Assembly: GCA_022579005.1 (NCBI GenBank)
Contig: MU401516.1
Span: forward strand, 1-64,000
Source: Poronia punctata
Taxonomy: Eukaryota > Ascomycota > Sordariomycetes > Xylariales > Xylariaceae
Length of the DNA stretch: 64,000 nucleotides
Direction: 5' to 3'
Below are positions 37,001-49,900 of this stretch, piece after piece. The notes under the pieces are model-generated. The model made no database searches. It was not told where the DNA came from and saw only the letters and a list, made by a program, of their open reading frames with translations. Position 1 is the first letter of the stretch; each line of letters starts with the position of its first letter. The position numbers and the translations under genes were made by a program.

Positions 37001-38408
37001 TTTTTTTAGCTTATTTACTTTGCTAGTAGTAAAAGTTAAGCTAGGTATTTTGCTTTAATTAAAATTTTAATAATTATTTTAGCTTTTGCCTTTTTTAGGT
37101 TTGCAGTTATAAAAATAATTCTAATCTTTGCTTTAATATTTATTATTATTAAAATTAAAATCTAAGTTTAAAAAATTAAGGTTGCCTTTTTGTTAGCTAC
37201 GTATTTTATTAGCTAAAGAATTTTGCAATTTTAAAGATTTTGCTAAGTTATCTTAGCTATTTATTTAGTTAGCTAGTTTAAAGTTTTTTTTATAAGCTTT
37301 TTAGTTAAATGCTATAGTTAAGTTAACATTTTTTTTATACCTATTTTGTTTTTTTAATAGTTAAAAAAAGCGTTTAATATTACTAAGTTTTTTTAAAAAT
37401 TTTTATTTAACGCTTATATAAAAGTATAAATTTTATTAAGGTTTTAATTAATAAAAGTAATTTACTAAGCAATAGTACTTATATTTTTTTTTATATTAAT
37501 AATATTTTTTTTTATTTTAGCGTAGTCTTTTTTAATAACATTTAAAGCTTTGCTATATTGTTTTGCTTTTTTTATAAAGTACTTTACGCTTTTTTTATTA
37601 CTGCTAATTTTTTTAAACGCTTTTATTTTTACTTTATTAAAAAAAGGCTTAAAGCTAAGTATATATAATATATTATAGTTTAGCAAAGTGCTTTATTTTT
37701 ATAAACTGCTTATACTTATATTTTTAGCTAAGCTTGTGCTAGTACTAGGTCTTGCTTTTTTAAACGCTGCTTATGTTAAAAATATAAATTTAAACTACAT
37801 ACTTATGCTTAAAAAAAAGTATAGGTTTAATTAGCTTTTGCTAAGGTTTAAGCTATATAACAGCCTTTTTTTAAGCATTATTATAGTGTATTTTAGCTTA
37901 TATACTATATAAAAGTAAAAATAAATAATAAAAAAGTATTAAAGTATAAAAAGGTAAAATTATAAAGTTTGTTTTTTATATTTTAACTAGGCTTACTAAA
38001 ACTTTAGCATAGCTATAATTAAAAGCAGAGTAACAATGCTTATTAAAACTTTAGCGTTGTTTTTAATTAAAAAAAAAAAAAAAATGCTATAACGTTTACT
38101 AGAACTTTAACGTTATAAGGCTAACTTATAACATTTTTTATAAAAATATAAAAAGGTTATATTAAGTTTTTTTTAGTATTGCTACTTATTAATAACTTTA
38201 ATAAAAAGTATATAATAAAAAAAATAAGATAACTTACTTTGCTATACTAGTTTAACTTAAGCAGTTACAAGCTGATTATAATAAAATAACTACTTATAAG
38301 CGCTTAAAATAAAAAATAGTTTTAACTTTAAAATACTTGCAGCAAAAAATAAAAGTTAATAGTTTAATTTAGTTTATAATAATAAACAAAGCATATAAAG
38401 CACTAATT

Positions 38409-38675
38409 TAATAAAAGTTATTAAAAAGTAGCTATAAAAACTATATTTATAAAGTAAAATATAAAAGTAAAAAAAAAAGTTAAAAGTTTTTTTAAATAAG
38501 ATTTGCAATTAAAATCCAATTTGTAAAAAGCTTTTAACCTAACTAGGCCTAGCTTGCAAAGTTTGTATAGCTATGCCTATCTAGGTTTATTTTATTTACA
38601 TAATCCTTTACAAACAAAAGGGAGGCTGCACCTTGCAATAACGTCATTGCCGGTGCCCCTCGTTGTGCCCTATTA
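38409..38675. repeat. Right LTR-like direct repeat (less mutated)
   Basis: 267 nt, same length and orientation as the left copy. It keeps an unusually GC-rich tail (38,560-38,675) in the middle of the AT-rich block, including GTCATTGCCGGTGCCCCTCG. This gives the best view of the original element sequence. Confidence 0.82.
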
Positions 38676-41626
38676 TGTTTTTAGCCTATTAGAGCATATT
38701 ACTAACAAAAACTATAGTTTAAACGCAAAAAACTACTTTTTAACTTTTAATTTTAACTTTTATACTTTAATTAAGGTTAATTAAAGTTTTTAGTCCTTTT
38801 ATTACATTATTAAAGTTTAAGCTATAAAGCTTAAAAATAAAAAAGATAATATTACTAAAGCAAAAACAATCTCTTGCTAATAAACTATATAAGGTAACAT
38901 AATATTTTATAAAACTTTAATAAAAATTAAAAAATATGCTAAATTTATTAATAAAGGTCTAAATAAAAATAAATATTATAAAGCAAGCGTTTAAGTTTGC
39001 TTAATTTTATAAATTAAACAGTTTGCAGCTATAGTATTTTAGCTTTAACTTGCTTTTAATAAAATAAGTATAGCAAAAAAGTACTATATACTTTTTAATT
39101 TTTCTATTATAATCTTAGTAAATAACTATAACATAGTAAACTATATTTTACTAAGCTTTAGTTTTTATATTAATAAAAGTTATATACTTTAAATATATAT
39201 TTTTTTTGCTATAGCTAGCTTATAATATACTAAAAAGCTTATAGCATTTTTTAAAAACATAGTTCTTATAAACTAGTATAAAAAAAAATATATAAAATTT
39301 AAAAATATAAGTTAGCATAAAGTTAATAAGCAAAATAAACTTGTTTTTTATTATTAATAAATCTAGTTAAATGCCTATTAAATAATCTACTATAAAAACA
39401 TTGTTAAAATATAGCTTTATTTAAAAAGCTAGTATTTTATTGCTTTTTAAAATATAAAAGTTCTTATAAAAATCTTATTTAAAGCTAACAATATAACTAA
39501 TATAAAAGCTAATTACTTTTTTAAAGTTATTATTAATTAACTAGCAGTAATAGAAACTATTTATACACTAATAATATATATTATTGCTAGCGTATATAAT
39601 AGCATATTTTCTAATTAGCATATAAAAATATATACCTTATAATATATAGTTAAAACTTGTTTAAGCTTAAAACTTAAAAAACTTTTTAAATTAATTAACA
39701 AAGCAACTAAAGCCTTAATAAACGTTTTTTATTATATTAAAAGCTATAAAAGCTTTAAACAAAAACAAAAAGTTAAAATAAGTTAACTTAGCAAAAGTAA
39801 ACAGTTTATTTTTATTATTTACATTATTATTTTTAGCAGTAGCTTTTTTTTTTTTGCGCTTTTAAGTTTTTTTACTACAAGCTTTAGCTATTAAACGCTT
39901 AAAAACTTTTTTATAGCGTTAGCAAGTAATAAAAAGCATTTTTTTAGCTTTTAAAAAAACTTAAGCTTTGCGTATATTAATTAATAACAAGCGCTTACAA
40001 TGTTAGCTAAAAAAAGTTAATAAATGCTTTAAAAGTTTTTAAATATTTTAAAAAACTTTGCTATTACTATTTTTTAATAAGTATAGTTTTTCTTTTAGTA
40101 TACTTTATTTTATTTAGCTAAGTTTTTGTAAATTTACATATATTGCTAAAAATTGCTTAAAGCAAAACGTTTTAATAAACTTATTTTATTTTATAAAAAT
40201 AAAAACAAACTTATTTATAGCAAAAGGTTATTTAAATAAAAGCTAATATAATACTTTTAATTTTAAAAAAACAATAAAAGCATGCTTTTTTTTATTAATA
40301 AAAAAAATTTTAAACGCTCTATTACCCTTTTTATTAAAAAGTTTAAGCTTAAAAGCTTTATTAAACCCTTTATTATAGTTAGCAGTGCTAATAATATCTT
40401 TAAATTAAAGTTATATAGTATAGTTACCTTTACTAACTATTTATACGTTATTACTAACATATTTAATATTAATACCTTTTATTAGTTAGTTATTAGTAAA
40501 ATATAATAATACTATAAAACATATAATAAAAGGTAAAAAATTAAAATTTAAAGTTTACTTAGTTTTTTATTAGTTTTTTAACTATTATTATCTATATTAA
40601 TTAATATATTGCCTATAAGATTATTTAGCACCTTTTTTTTATTTTTTTTTTATTTACTTTTTTAATACTTTACAAAGTAAGCTTATAGGTTTTAAAAAAA
40701 CTACTTATACTTACAAGCATACTATTATTATTAAATTTATTATTTTTAAATAAAGCATTATTAAATTTGCCTTTTTAGTTTATTAGGTTTTTATTTTTAT
40801 TTTATAACTCCTTAGTCTTAAGGCCCGCCTACTTTTTAAGTTTTTAACCTTTTTACTTAAGTAGCAAGCTTATACGTATTTGCAGCATTTTGCAAACATA
40901 ACGTAAAAAAAAAAAATAAGTGCTTTTAATTAAAAAGAAAATAAAAAAGAATACTTTAGCCTTTTAATTAATTTTCTAATTTTTTTAAAAGTATAGCTAT
41001 TAAATATAGTAGCTTAAAAAATGTTTGCCTAAAGTAAAGGTACCTTTTAAGCCTTAGCAGCTAGTAAAAGTACTTTATAACTTATACTACCTTATTACTT
41101 TTACTTATATTAATTTTGCTAATTTTATTAAACTTTAAAGCAACCTAACTTTATTTATATTGTTTATTACTATTAATAATAAAGCTTTTATTAAAGCAAT
41201 GCAAATTTTTACTTATTTATACATATTTTTTTTAATGCTTATTTTTTTTTATTCCTTTTTTTTAACATTAACATTTAATATTAATAATTACCTTATTTAG
41301 TATTATTTTCTCCTTTATACTAATTAATATAATACTACTACGTTTAAAACTGCTAATATTTTAATATTTAAGTCTTATAATATTTAATTAAAAAAGTTCC
41401 CCTTTTTTGCAAAAATCTTGCTAGCAGCATAACGTATTTTAAAAAAAACAGCGTACTATATTTAATACTACTATAAGTTAAATACTTTTATAATTTATTT
41501 TTTTATTATTTATACTTTAATTTTATATTTTTTATTTTTAATTAATTTTTTATATTTAACTTTTTTATTATATTTAAAGCCGTAAAAGCACTGCTTAAAG
41601 TTGCTAAAATGTTATAGCTAACGTAA

Positions 41627-41700
41627 GCTTAACTTTTAGCATAAGCTTAACCCTTAGCCTAAGCTTAACCCTTAGCTTAAGCTTAACTCCTAGCTAAAGT
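41627..41700. repeat. 18-bp tandem repeat AAGCTTAACCCTTAGCNT
   Basis: Four consecutive copies of an 18-mer, each with AGCTTAAC followed by a short TAGC half, differing mostly by C/T. Several HindIII sites (AAGCTT) recur at 18-bp spacing. It lies in the part of the block outside the LTR pair. Confidence 0.85.
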
Positions 41701-43899
41701 ATAACTTTTAGCTAAGATGCCTTAGCTAATATACTTGCTACTTATATAGTTACGCTAGCTGCTATAAAAAATGCTACTACTTTAGCTGCTATAAAAAGTA
41801 CTACTACTTTAGCTTTAACTTTAAGCACTAAGTTAAAAAAAAATAAAATTATAAAAAAGCTATACTTAAATATATTTAAAAAAGCAACTTATGCTAATAT
41901 TAAAGCTATTATTAACTTTAGCAGCTTAAACTATATATTTTTTTTTTTTAAAAATTATAAAAAAGTTACTAATAAAAAGTATAACATAATAAAAAAAGTT
42001 TTTAAGTTTAAGTTTTATAAGCATTTTATTGCTTTAAATACTAATAAAATAATATTTTTTGCTATTAAAAAGGCCTTTTTTAATATTAACCTAAACTTAA
42101 CAACTACGTATAACTTATATAAGCACCTTTTTAAGCAATATAACAATTAAAAGCATAATTTTACTACTAATATATATATTAGTATATAACTATTATTTTT
42201 TATATTAAAAATGCTAATAATTTTATTAAAGCTATACTTTTAAAATAATTAATAGCTTTGCTTTTAAGCTTAAAGTTAATATTTTTACCTTTAAAAGCTA
42301 TAATATAGTTATTAAGTTTTTTAAAAAGCATATTAATGCTAACTTATTTAAAAATCTTTATAGCCTAGCAAACTACTAAGTTTTTATAGTTAATAAAATA
42401 TTTAATAAAAAAAATAGCAAAAAGCTTTATATTTAGTTTATTAAGCAATATTTTTAAAATATTTTTTTAAAGCAATTTCCTTTAGTTAAAAGCAAACTAG
42501 CTTTAAACAAGGCTATAAGTAAAATTGTTATATTTTTATTTATTATATTTTTGCCTTGCTTTGCTTTATTATGCCTTTACTTTTATATTAACTTAATTTT
42601 TTTACTTTTGCTTTATATAATATGTTTTACTTTATTATATTTAGCTAATAATATAATAATTTAAACTATTTAAAATAACTATTAAATAGCCTAAACATAG
42701 CTTTTATTATTTGCACTTTATTTAAAACGTTTAGTTATATAAAAAGGTTGCTAATTTTATTAATATAATACTAACTAGCTTTAAATATACTACTATTAAG
42801 CTTAACTAATTTTTATAATTTAAGTTTAATAACAAAACTAAAGCTAAAGCTATATATAATGCTAAAAGTGTTGCTTTAAAAAAGCTAGCATTTAAAATTA
42901 CTAATTATAAAATATATTTTTTAACTTTACTTTTTACTGCTAATATGCTATTTAGCAGCAGCTAACGTTTTTATACTATAAGTAGCATAACGCTTTTTAA
43001 TTTACTTTTAGCATTTTAATTTTAATAAAGCTTTATATTTAGCACGCCTTTTTGTTTGCTTTTTAGCAAAAATCTTTTATTTTTATATTTTTGCTTATCT
43101 TTGCATCTTTGCTAATATAAAGCTTATTAGTTACGCTTTGCTTTTAAAGTAGGTAGCTTTAAAAAAGGCCTAAAAGTAAAAAGAGGCCTAAAAGCAAAAA
43201 AAGCAAAAAAAGCAAAAAGCTTTAAAAAAAGCAGCAGCTTTAAAAAAAGCAGCTTTATAACTAGTTAGTTTGCTTTAGCTTTATATTGCTAGTTAAATTT
43301 ATAAAGCAACTTTAATTTTGCTATATAAAGTATTGCTATATTTAGCTTTATTGCTTTTAGTTAAAAAAGCACTATAACTGCTTGCTTTTATAAAGTAAAC
43401 AATAATATAAATAAAAAAATATTACTAAACAATATTAAAAAGCTAGATTTTAACAAAATTAATTTTTTTAATATTAGCAAAAAAACTAACAATAACAATA
43501 ATAAAACTATTAAAAATAGCTTAACCAGTTTTATTATTAAATATTTAAAGCAATCTAGCTAATATTATAATTTTTACTACTAAGTTTATTTAGTTAAAAA
43601 ATATATATTAAATAACAAAAATCCTTATTTATTATTAAGTATATACGCAGCCTTTTTACTATCTTTAATATAATTATACTTTAATTATATAGCATAATTA
43701 ACTATTAAATATTAATTTACTATAAAATAAAAAAAAATAAAATAGCTGCTAATAAAAGTCTGTACTATTTCTAAGTTTATAACCTATATGCTTATTTAAA
43801 TTTTATTAATTATATAATAGCTAGCAAAAAAGTGCTAAATTTATAAATGTACCTCCTATACTAATTTTAGTGCAAAGTATATAAAACGCTACAATTATT

Positions 43900-43968
43900 C
43901 TTTAAAAACAATTATTGTTAGGCTTTACAACAATTGTTCCTATACGCATTTTCCCGCTATAGTACTTA
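43900..43968 (-). repeat. Right inverted terminus of the AT-rich block
   Basis: On the minus strand it reads TAAGTACTATAGCGG, then GAAAATGC and, 6 bases on, GGAACAATTGTTGT and CCTAACAATAATTG. It is the inverted partner of 27,617-27,671. AT-rich sequence stops here; from 43,969 the DNA is ordinary. Any TA target duplication cannot be told apart because the flank AAGTACTT is itself a palindrome. Confidence 0.75.
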
Positions 43969-46900
43969 TACATATATATTCATTAGATATAACTAATTCA
44001 AAAAGCTAAAAACCGTCACTATTTTCCCCACGTTTCTTACTACCTATCTACTTGTATTAAGATACCTTCCTTCTTTTATCTAACCTAATACTGAAAATAA
44101 ATACTACTCTGTTGTGGTATATCTACATCTATCTATTTATTTATTTATCGCCTTCCTCACCCTTTATCCACCCCATAGGTTTTAATACATACAAAGTCCC
44201 CTTTAACCTTTCCTGCCTACTACCTCCTAAGCATACCGCATCACATCCAAAGAAAACATTAAGCGCATTTTAAAACAGATTAGACCGAGAAAAAGGCCTA
44301 CCTATTCTATTATTTTTTCAATCACTTGTGACTTGAAAAAAATAAAGAAAAGGATTTCATCTAGGTTAGTAGGTAGTTTTAGGATTTCAAAAAGAATCTC
44401 TCGGCACATGTTCATGCAAGTAGGTACGCGTACAGGTTAGCTGAGGCTGTTTGTTAATTAGGTGATCTGAGCGAGCGGGATGACTCGTAAACTAGGTAGT
44501 AGACAGACCCCACAAGTATCCCTATGGAGAAAAAGTAGCAAAGGATCTTGCGCACTTGCATTGCATTTGCCATTTCCCCATCACCTGACGGCCAATTAGA
44601 TCTTGGCCATGTCCCACTCGGACCCTATAAAATCTCTACACGCTACCTATCTCCAGGTATCTTAAACTACCTAGCCTCACCTAGAAGAACGTGATCAGAT
44701 GAAAATGACAGTTTGCAAGAGGCAAATCCAGTAGCTGGACGATAAAGTAGGCAACAAGGAAGAAAAAGCCCAATACTAACCACTTAGGTTAGGTACATTT
44801 CAACACACATACAGTTTTACTTAATTACATCCTTCTCTGCTTGAGCTGAGCTAGTTTTTGTCAGCACCAAGTGTGACTGTAACAAAAGAAATGAGTCTAT
44901 AAATCGCAAGGCCTCACCATTATCGGCAAGCTCGATGGGTCGTGACCCCTGGACCGTCGATATACTTATAGACTCTTGCTTCCTAATTTCAAACCGTTCT
45001 ATTGAAACTTTATCTCCGTACGAGTAGTGGCGACGGGGCAAGTCTAAATGGATAGCTTATGGAGTCTGACCAGGCACCCCAGCGGAGGTTATCTAGATCC
45101 TTATACGTTAGTCCCAACCTAGTTATAAACCCGTTCGCCTTGACTCGGAGTTTGGTGGTATTATTGAAGCCCATCGCGAGCGTGAAGAAAAGCTCCGGCA
45201 TATTATACTTGCCACTAGATTAGACTGGACTTTAATGTACCTATCAGCGTAGCCCATGGGCCACCGCCTGATGGCCGCTGTACGTACGTCCTGGATTCTG
45301 GGACGTCGGCTAAAGCTTGCCTGTAACTCGGGACGTAGTTAGCCTGGCTGTAGTCTAGTGGCGGTTCAACCGGAGCGAAGTGGGTTCTGAAGAGCCGAGA
45401 AACCCACCAGCTCCCGCTGCCTTGCACATCTCCGGTTTGCCATTTGACCATATGAATTGTAAGCCAGAACGATAAAAGATACGATATCTATGACCTGCCT
45501 GGTACGTTTATTTACAAATGCAGTTGCGCGACCATGTCACGCCGCTATCCATGGTGCTGTACTGTAGTACATGGTTAGACGCGAGCAGCCCCATGTGAGC
45601 CCTAGTTCCATCTACGATCTGTATCTCGTCTTCGTAGCACTTGAAAAAGACGGCGATTTATTTGGTGGAAAAAGTGAAGTGGCGTGCCCTGGGAGTCAAA
45701 TCCACCCCTTCATAGAGAGAGGTAAGGTAGGGCATATAGTCCGCACAATGTTGCATGCACGCCTGCTAGATGTGGTTAGATCGTGAAATGACATGCAGCC
45801 AATATAATCTCGTCACCTTTCTGCTTTCGGCTTTCCATCTCTTCAAGCAAGCATGGGCAGCCAGAAAAGAGATATCGTTTATTACGGTCTCCTCGGTTGG
45901 CAACCTACGTAGTCCGAAAAAGGGAATACTAGGAAAATAAAACACATGTTCGGGTGCAGAGGGGTGTTGTGGGCTTGCAGGCTGCAATAGCTCGGCATGC
46001 TGGGGACGACGCCACACAGGGGGGACTATGCCTTCTTAGTAACGTGCGTAGGTAGACTAACGAGTAATCAAGACAAGGCGAACGTGGCCGAACGATGACA
46101 GGAATCACGATAGGATAGAGATGGTGGTCGTGGGCAAATACCTAGGAGATTCTTTAGTGAGGCTGCAATCAAACCTTGCAGATTACCCTTGCGCGTGTGA
46201 TTACTGGGGTCATGCTTTCCAAAGTGTAGGGAGATTTGATAAATGGGAAGAGCAAGCCATAATAAAATTTGGTCGGCGACCACCCCAAGCATTCTTGAGC
46301 TAAGGTAGGTACATACCAGCCTGAACCCCCTCCTTCCCATTCACCTCTCCCGAGTCCCTTTGCTTCTTAGTCAAGGGAGGTGGAAATAACAAAACAACGG
46401 AGTCAACATGTGGCGACCGAAAAAGAGGGCAAGAAAGAAAAGAAGGCCGAAGTGGCTACCGGACAGCAAAGAAAAAACTCACGGTGATTAGTAACAGTCG
46501 GTTGTTATGTGTTGTGTTACCTACAAGTATAGCGTTGTTATGTGCTCCATATTCGCGGCCAACTTTCTCTGGCGGCTCGCGCTACTTAATGTAACATGCT
46601 GGCTTGTGCGGAGGTTGGCGTCGCTGGGCGTCCTCCGGTATATTAGAATCCAAGTATATGCGGGCCATCAGGATTGATGAATATGCGTTTTGTGGACCGG
46701 TTAAAGATAGCTGGGGCACGGCTGAACTTGATGAAATTCTCGGTAATTTTCTATCGTCTGTCCGCCGCGGTCGGGTTGAATTTGGGTTGAATTTGGGTTC
46801 TGTTGGGCTTTCTGTCTAACTTGGGTAACAGCTTTGGCGGATTTTATCGCGTGCCTCGCGGCTCTTCTTCGCTTTAATAAAAAGAGCCACCGCGAGGCTA

Positions 46901-49900
46901 TCGATTCCTACCGTATCTGCAGCTGTGTTGTGCCGAACGATTGGTATTTAGTGGCGGTATGCCGTAACGCCGTCACCGTTACCCTGTGTTCCCCGGCTCT
47001 CCAGGTTGGGGGTTTATATGTTCCCTTCTAACAGGTACATACTACTCTTCCGGATTCATAGATATCCGGGTACGGTCTTATAGGTGTTTGTTATGCGCGT
47101 TGCTATGCGCTCAGATGATTGAAGCCGCCGAGAGACTTGTGAGAGCAGTATCGGTGCAGAATACCGTGCCTTGCTGATACATGAGTTCAGTGCTACCTCC
47201 TTGCTGTTGGTATTGGGTTTATGATGCATGTGCCAATAAAACCAAATGTTCGTGATTGTCACCGCTAGTGCCCGCTCTGTAAAATTCGGGACTGCATGCA
47301 CGTCCCTTATACTAGGTATGCCTAGTACGTGTACATACCTAAACACTCACATTACATGCACTGACATAGAATAAGTATCTATGCATACATATGTACCTCT
47401 TACTTACAGCACGGCCCAAGGTGTGATCTCGTAGGTCAGGACAACAGTACTTCTCTTGATACTTCATTTGTGTGGTTGGTTTAGGTAGCGGAGCTGGGGT
47501 ATGAGGTGGAGTCTGCTGATGTAGATGAGAATTCTGAGACAAGCCCCTGCTCCTTGGCAACAGCGACGACGCATCACTGGCTATTCAGACGTCTTGGCTT
47601 TTCTCAGAGTGGAGGGCTGCAGCCCCTGAGCAATTTTTTGGTTACCCACGCAGGAGCCCACGCGTGGCCGACAGGGCTGCAAGAGGATACCTGATATGGT
47701 GTGCGGATAGGTGGGCACGCTGGCGAACGCGACAGGCGCGAGGTGTGGAAGGTAGGAAGAGGCTGCGGAAATACTCCTGCCTTGCCGGTGTGGTGACACT
47801 TCGGCACTTGGAAGCTGGGAGTCGACAAGACTTGATCAGGACCCTGTTGACCATCCACTGATCGTCACAAAGCGCTATACAGCAGGCGTCTAGAATCCCA
47901 TATCGACACCTCAATTGTGCTGAATATAGAAAGCGCGATACTAATGATAGTATGTTATGACGACAAACCAGTCTTACGCAGAAGCAACAAAGTTTGCTGA
48001 CTAAAACTTCAAAATATGGACGAATCCTTATAGGTACCTACTCGTACAAATTTCTCGATAATGGAACTTGTACAGAGCAATGGCAGTGGACTTGGTAATA
48101 GGGCAGTAACGAGCCAGCGAAACCTACTAAAAGAATTACATATACTGTTGCAGGTACTGAGTAATGTAGCTATACCTCCTATCTGTCTTGCCCTTAGTAT
48201 TGCAGCTGGAAAGCCCTCAATGCTGGTGCATCTGTTCGTGTAGAATGTACATGTGTGTATTATGTTGTTAGCATATCCCGTCATCCCATGCAAAATTGAA
48301 AGCACTTTACAACTTCGTCGGTGACAAAAGCGGAATGGTCTCAGGGACGGAGAAATAAGGACATGCCAAAAGGGTTGCTACCTACCCACCTATACGTATA
48401 TAATATTATATATAGGTAATTTATAAATATATTTCCCTTACGTAGTAAATCCGCTAATACTATATAGGTATATACAAGGTAAGAAGCAGAAGAAATAGTC
48501 CAAGGTAGGTATTATAACAAGAACCTTGGCAGATTAGGTAGTGCGCTTACGCCCACACCCACATCCACTTCCACATGCGGGAGATTTGCCAGCTGCACGC
48601 AATAATTAATAACATCCGTGGAAATTGACTGGATGTGTAATGGTTTTTAAATGAAAATGATTAAATACCCGTAATTACACAGAAGCCAGCACATGGACGT
48701 TCTGGGATAGCCGGACAGGGTCAGACACACCAACCTTGTTCAAAACTCAAGGCTACCAACATGGTAAGGCGGCCACAGCAAGGCCGACGGATAACGAAAG
48801 CCAACGGCAGTACATATCATCACATTGTTGCGCGAGAAAGTCTTTATGCTATGAAGTGGAAGGCCGCCAGCGTGTGAGAATCGGAGATTACGATAAGAAT
48901 TGTCTGCTGTGGCTCTCTCGGCATCCAGATGTGGTAAAGGCTTCTACTACCGGGACAGGTCTGTTTGTTGCTATGCCTTAATTGCGCCATCTTCGACGGA
49001 CAGGCGGATGGGTCTAAGACTGGATAATGGGTGGAAGGTGCGGGGCGCGGTCGGTGACGATGACGATGACGATGATGCTATCGTATCGCCCGGATATTGA
49101 GTAGACCATATCGACAGGCAGGTGTGCCTGTAAGAGAGGTATTTGTCGCCTACCTGTAAGAGGTATTGCATATGATATACAATACCCCATGCTATTCCTG
49201 TTGAGGTGGCTTGAGCACCTGGGTCAAACTATCCCAAACTTATTCTATAATGGACCGAGGATTTGCCCGCGCCCACGCCGTGGCCTGTGGTTATTCCTAG
49301 GACATCAATACCCATCTGAAAAGATACATGAGCAGGCAAGACATTCTATCGACGTCGTTTTTGTTATAGGCATGTACGAGTATATTGTAAAATGTAGGTA
49401 TAGGGCCGGGTTTACCTATTCTCGTAGACTCCTACAAGTGTTGCTGGAAGAATATTGTATATATGTGCTGACCGGTATTATCAGGCTTCTGAACAGAGTA
49501 TGATGTAGTCTAGACCCTGCCCGTGCCTCCTTCCTCGTCATTATCAAACGCCTGTATACGTCGCAGCCTTGCGAGGTGATTTGGCAGGCCCTGACATAAT
49601 AGCACCGATATCAAACTAAAATCGGCTTTTAGACTGCACAGTTGCGCGTCCTCTATCTAATAGAACAATCATGAATTTGTGCAAAGGCAAAGCATAGGAT
49701 TCACACTAACATGCTGAAGGATGCCCGTTTTAAATATATTATATCATCTATCATTGCACAGGAATAGTTGATGTATGAATTTGGTGATGTGGTCATCTAC
49801 GGCTACGTATGTACGTGTGGTTTGGGAGGCAAGGTGGTGGTTGCCATGTTAGTACCAAGTCGCCTGCCTTGTCTACGAGTACTGGGCATGCCGCATACCT

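Larger units (their letters stand above)
30811..38675. mobile_element. RIP-decayed LTR retrotransposon, ~7.9 kb
   Basis: Two direct repeats of the same length (267 nt) sit 7.6 kb apart. The interior is A/T-saturated with no readable gag or pol. Overall length and LTR size fit a Ty3/gypsy- or copia-type fungal element. The five bases before the left copy (TATTT, 30806-30810) and after the right copy (TGTTT, 38676-38680) differ by a single G/A change, as a RIP-altered target-site duplication would. The LTR ends now read TA...TA, which RIP would make from the usual TG...CA. A lysine-rich minus-strand frame at 37,465-37,686 could be gag residue, hinting at minus orientation, but this is weak. Confidence 0.65.
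27617..43968. mobile_element. 16.35-kb AT-rich block bounded by inverted repeats; RIP-mutated transposon nest
   Basis: Composition changes sharply at both edges, from ordinary DNA to almost pure A/T with scattered GC steps. Every frame is broken by stops; the longest are under 80 codons. At the left border 27617-27631 reads TAAGTACTATAGCGG, and the reverse complement of 43954-43968 is the same 15 bases. Beyond it the arms stay alike, with a shared GGAACAAT at the same spacing. This suggests one large element or a nest entered through it. Internal LTR-like repeats differ by transitions, the RIP mark. No transposase or polymerase could be read, so the class is open. Confidence 0.75.

Noticed and set aside
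40282..40485. 67-codon frame as a transposase remnant
   Set aside because: Only low-complexity Ile/Lys/Phe residues from A/T bias; no DDE or helix-turn-helix pattern visible.
27617..43968. Centromere or mitochondrial DNA insertion
   Set aside because: The block is short for a filamentous-fungal centromere and has transposon structure; no mitochondrial gene or tRNA could be read in it.
49189..49503. 104-codon plus-strand frame as a small protein gene
   Set aside because: No domain, no splice support and codon use like surrounding non-coding DNA; kept only as a shadow open frame.
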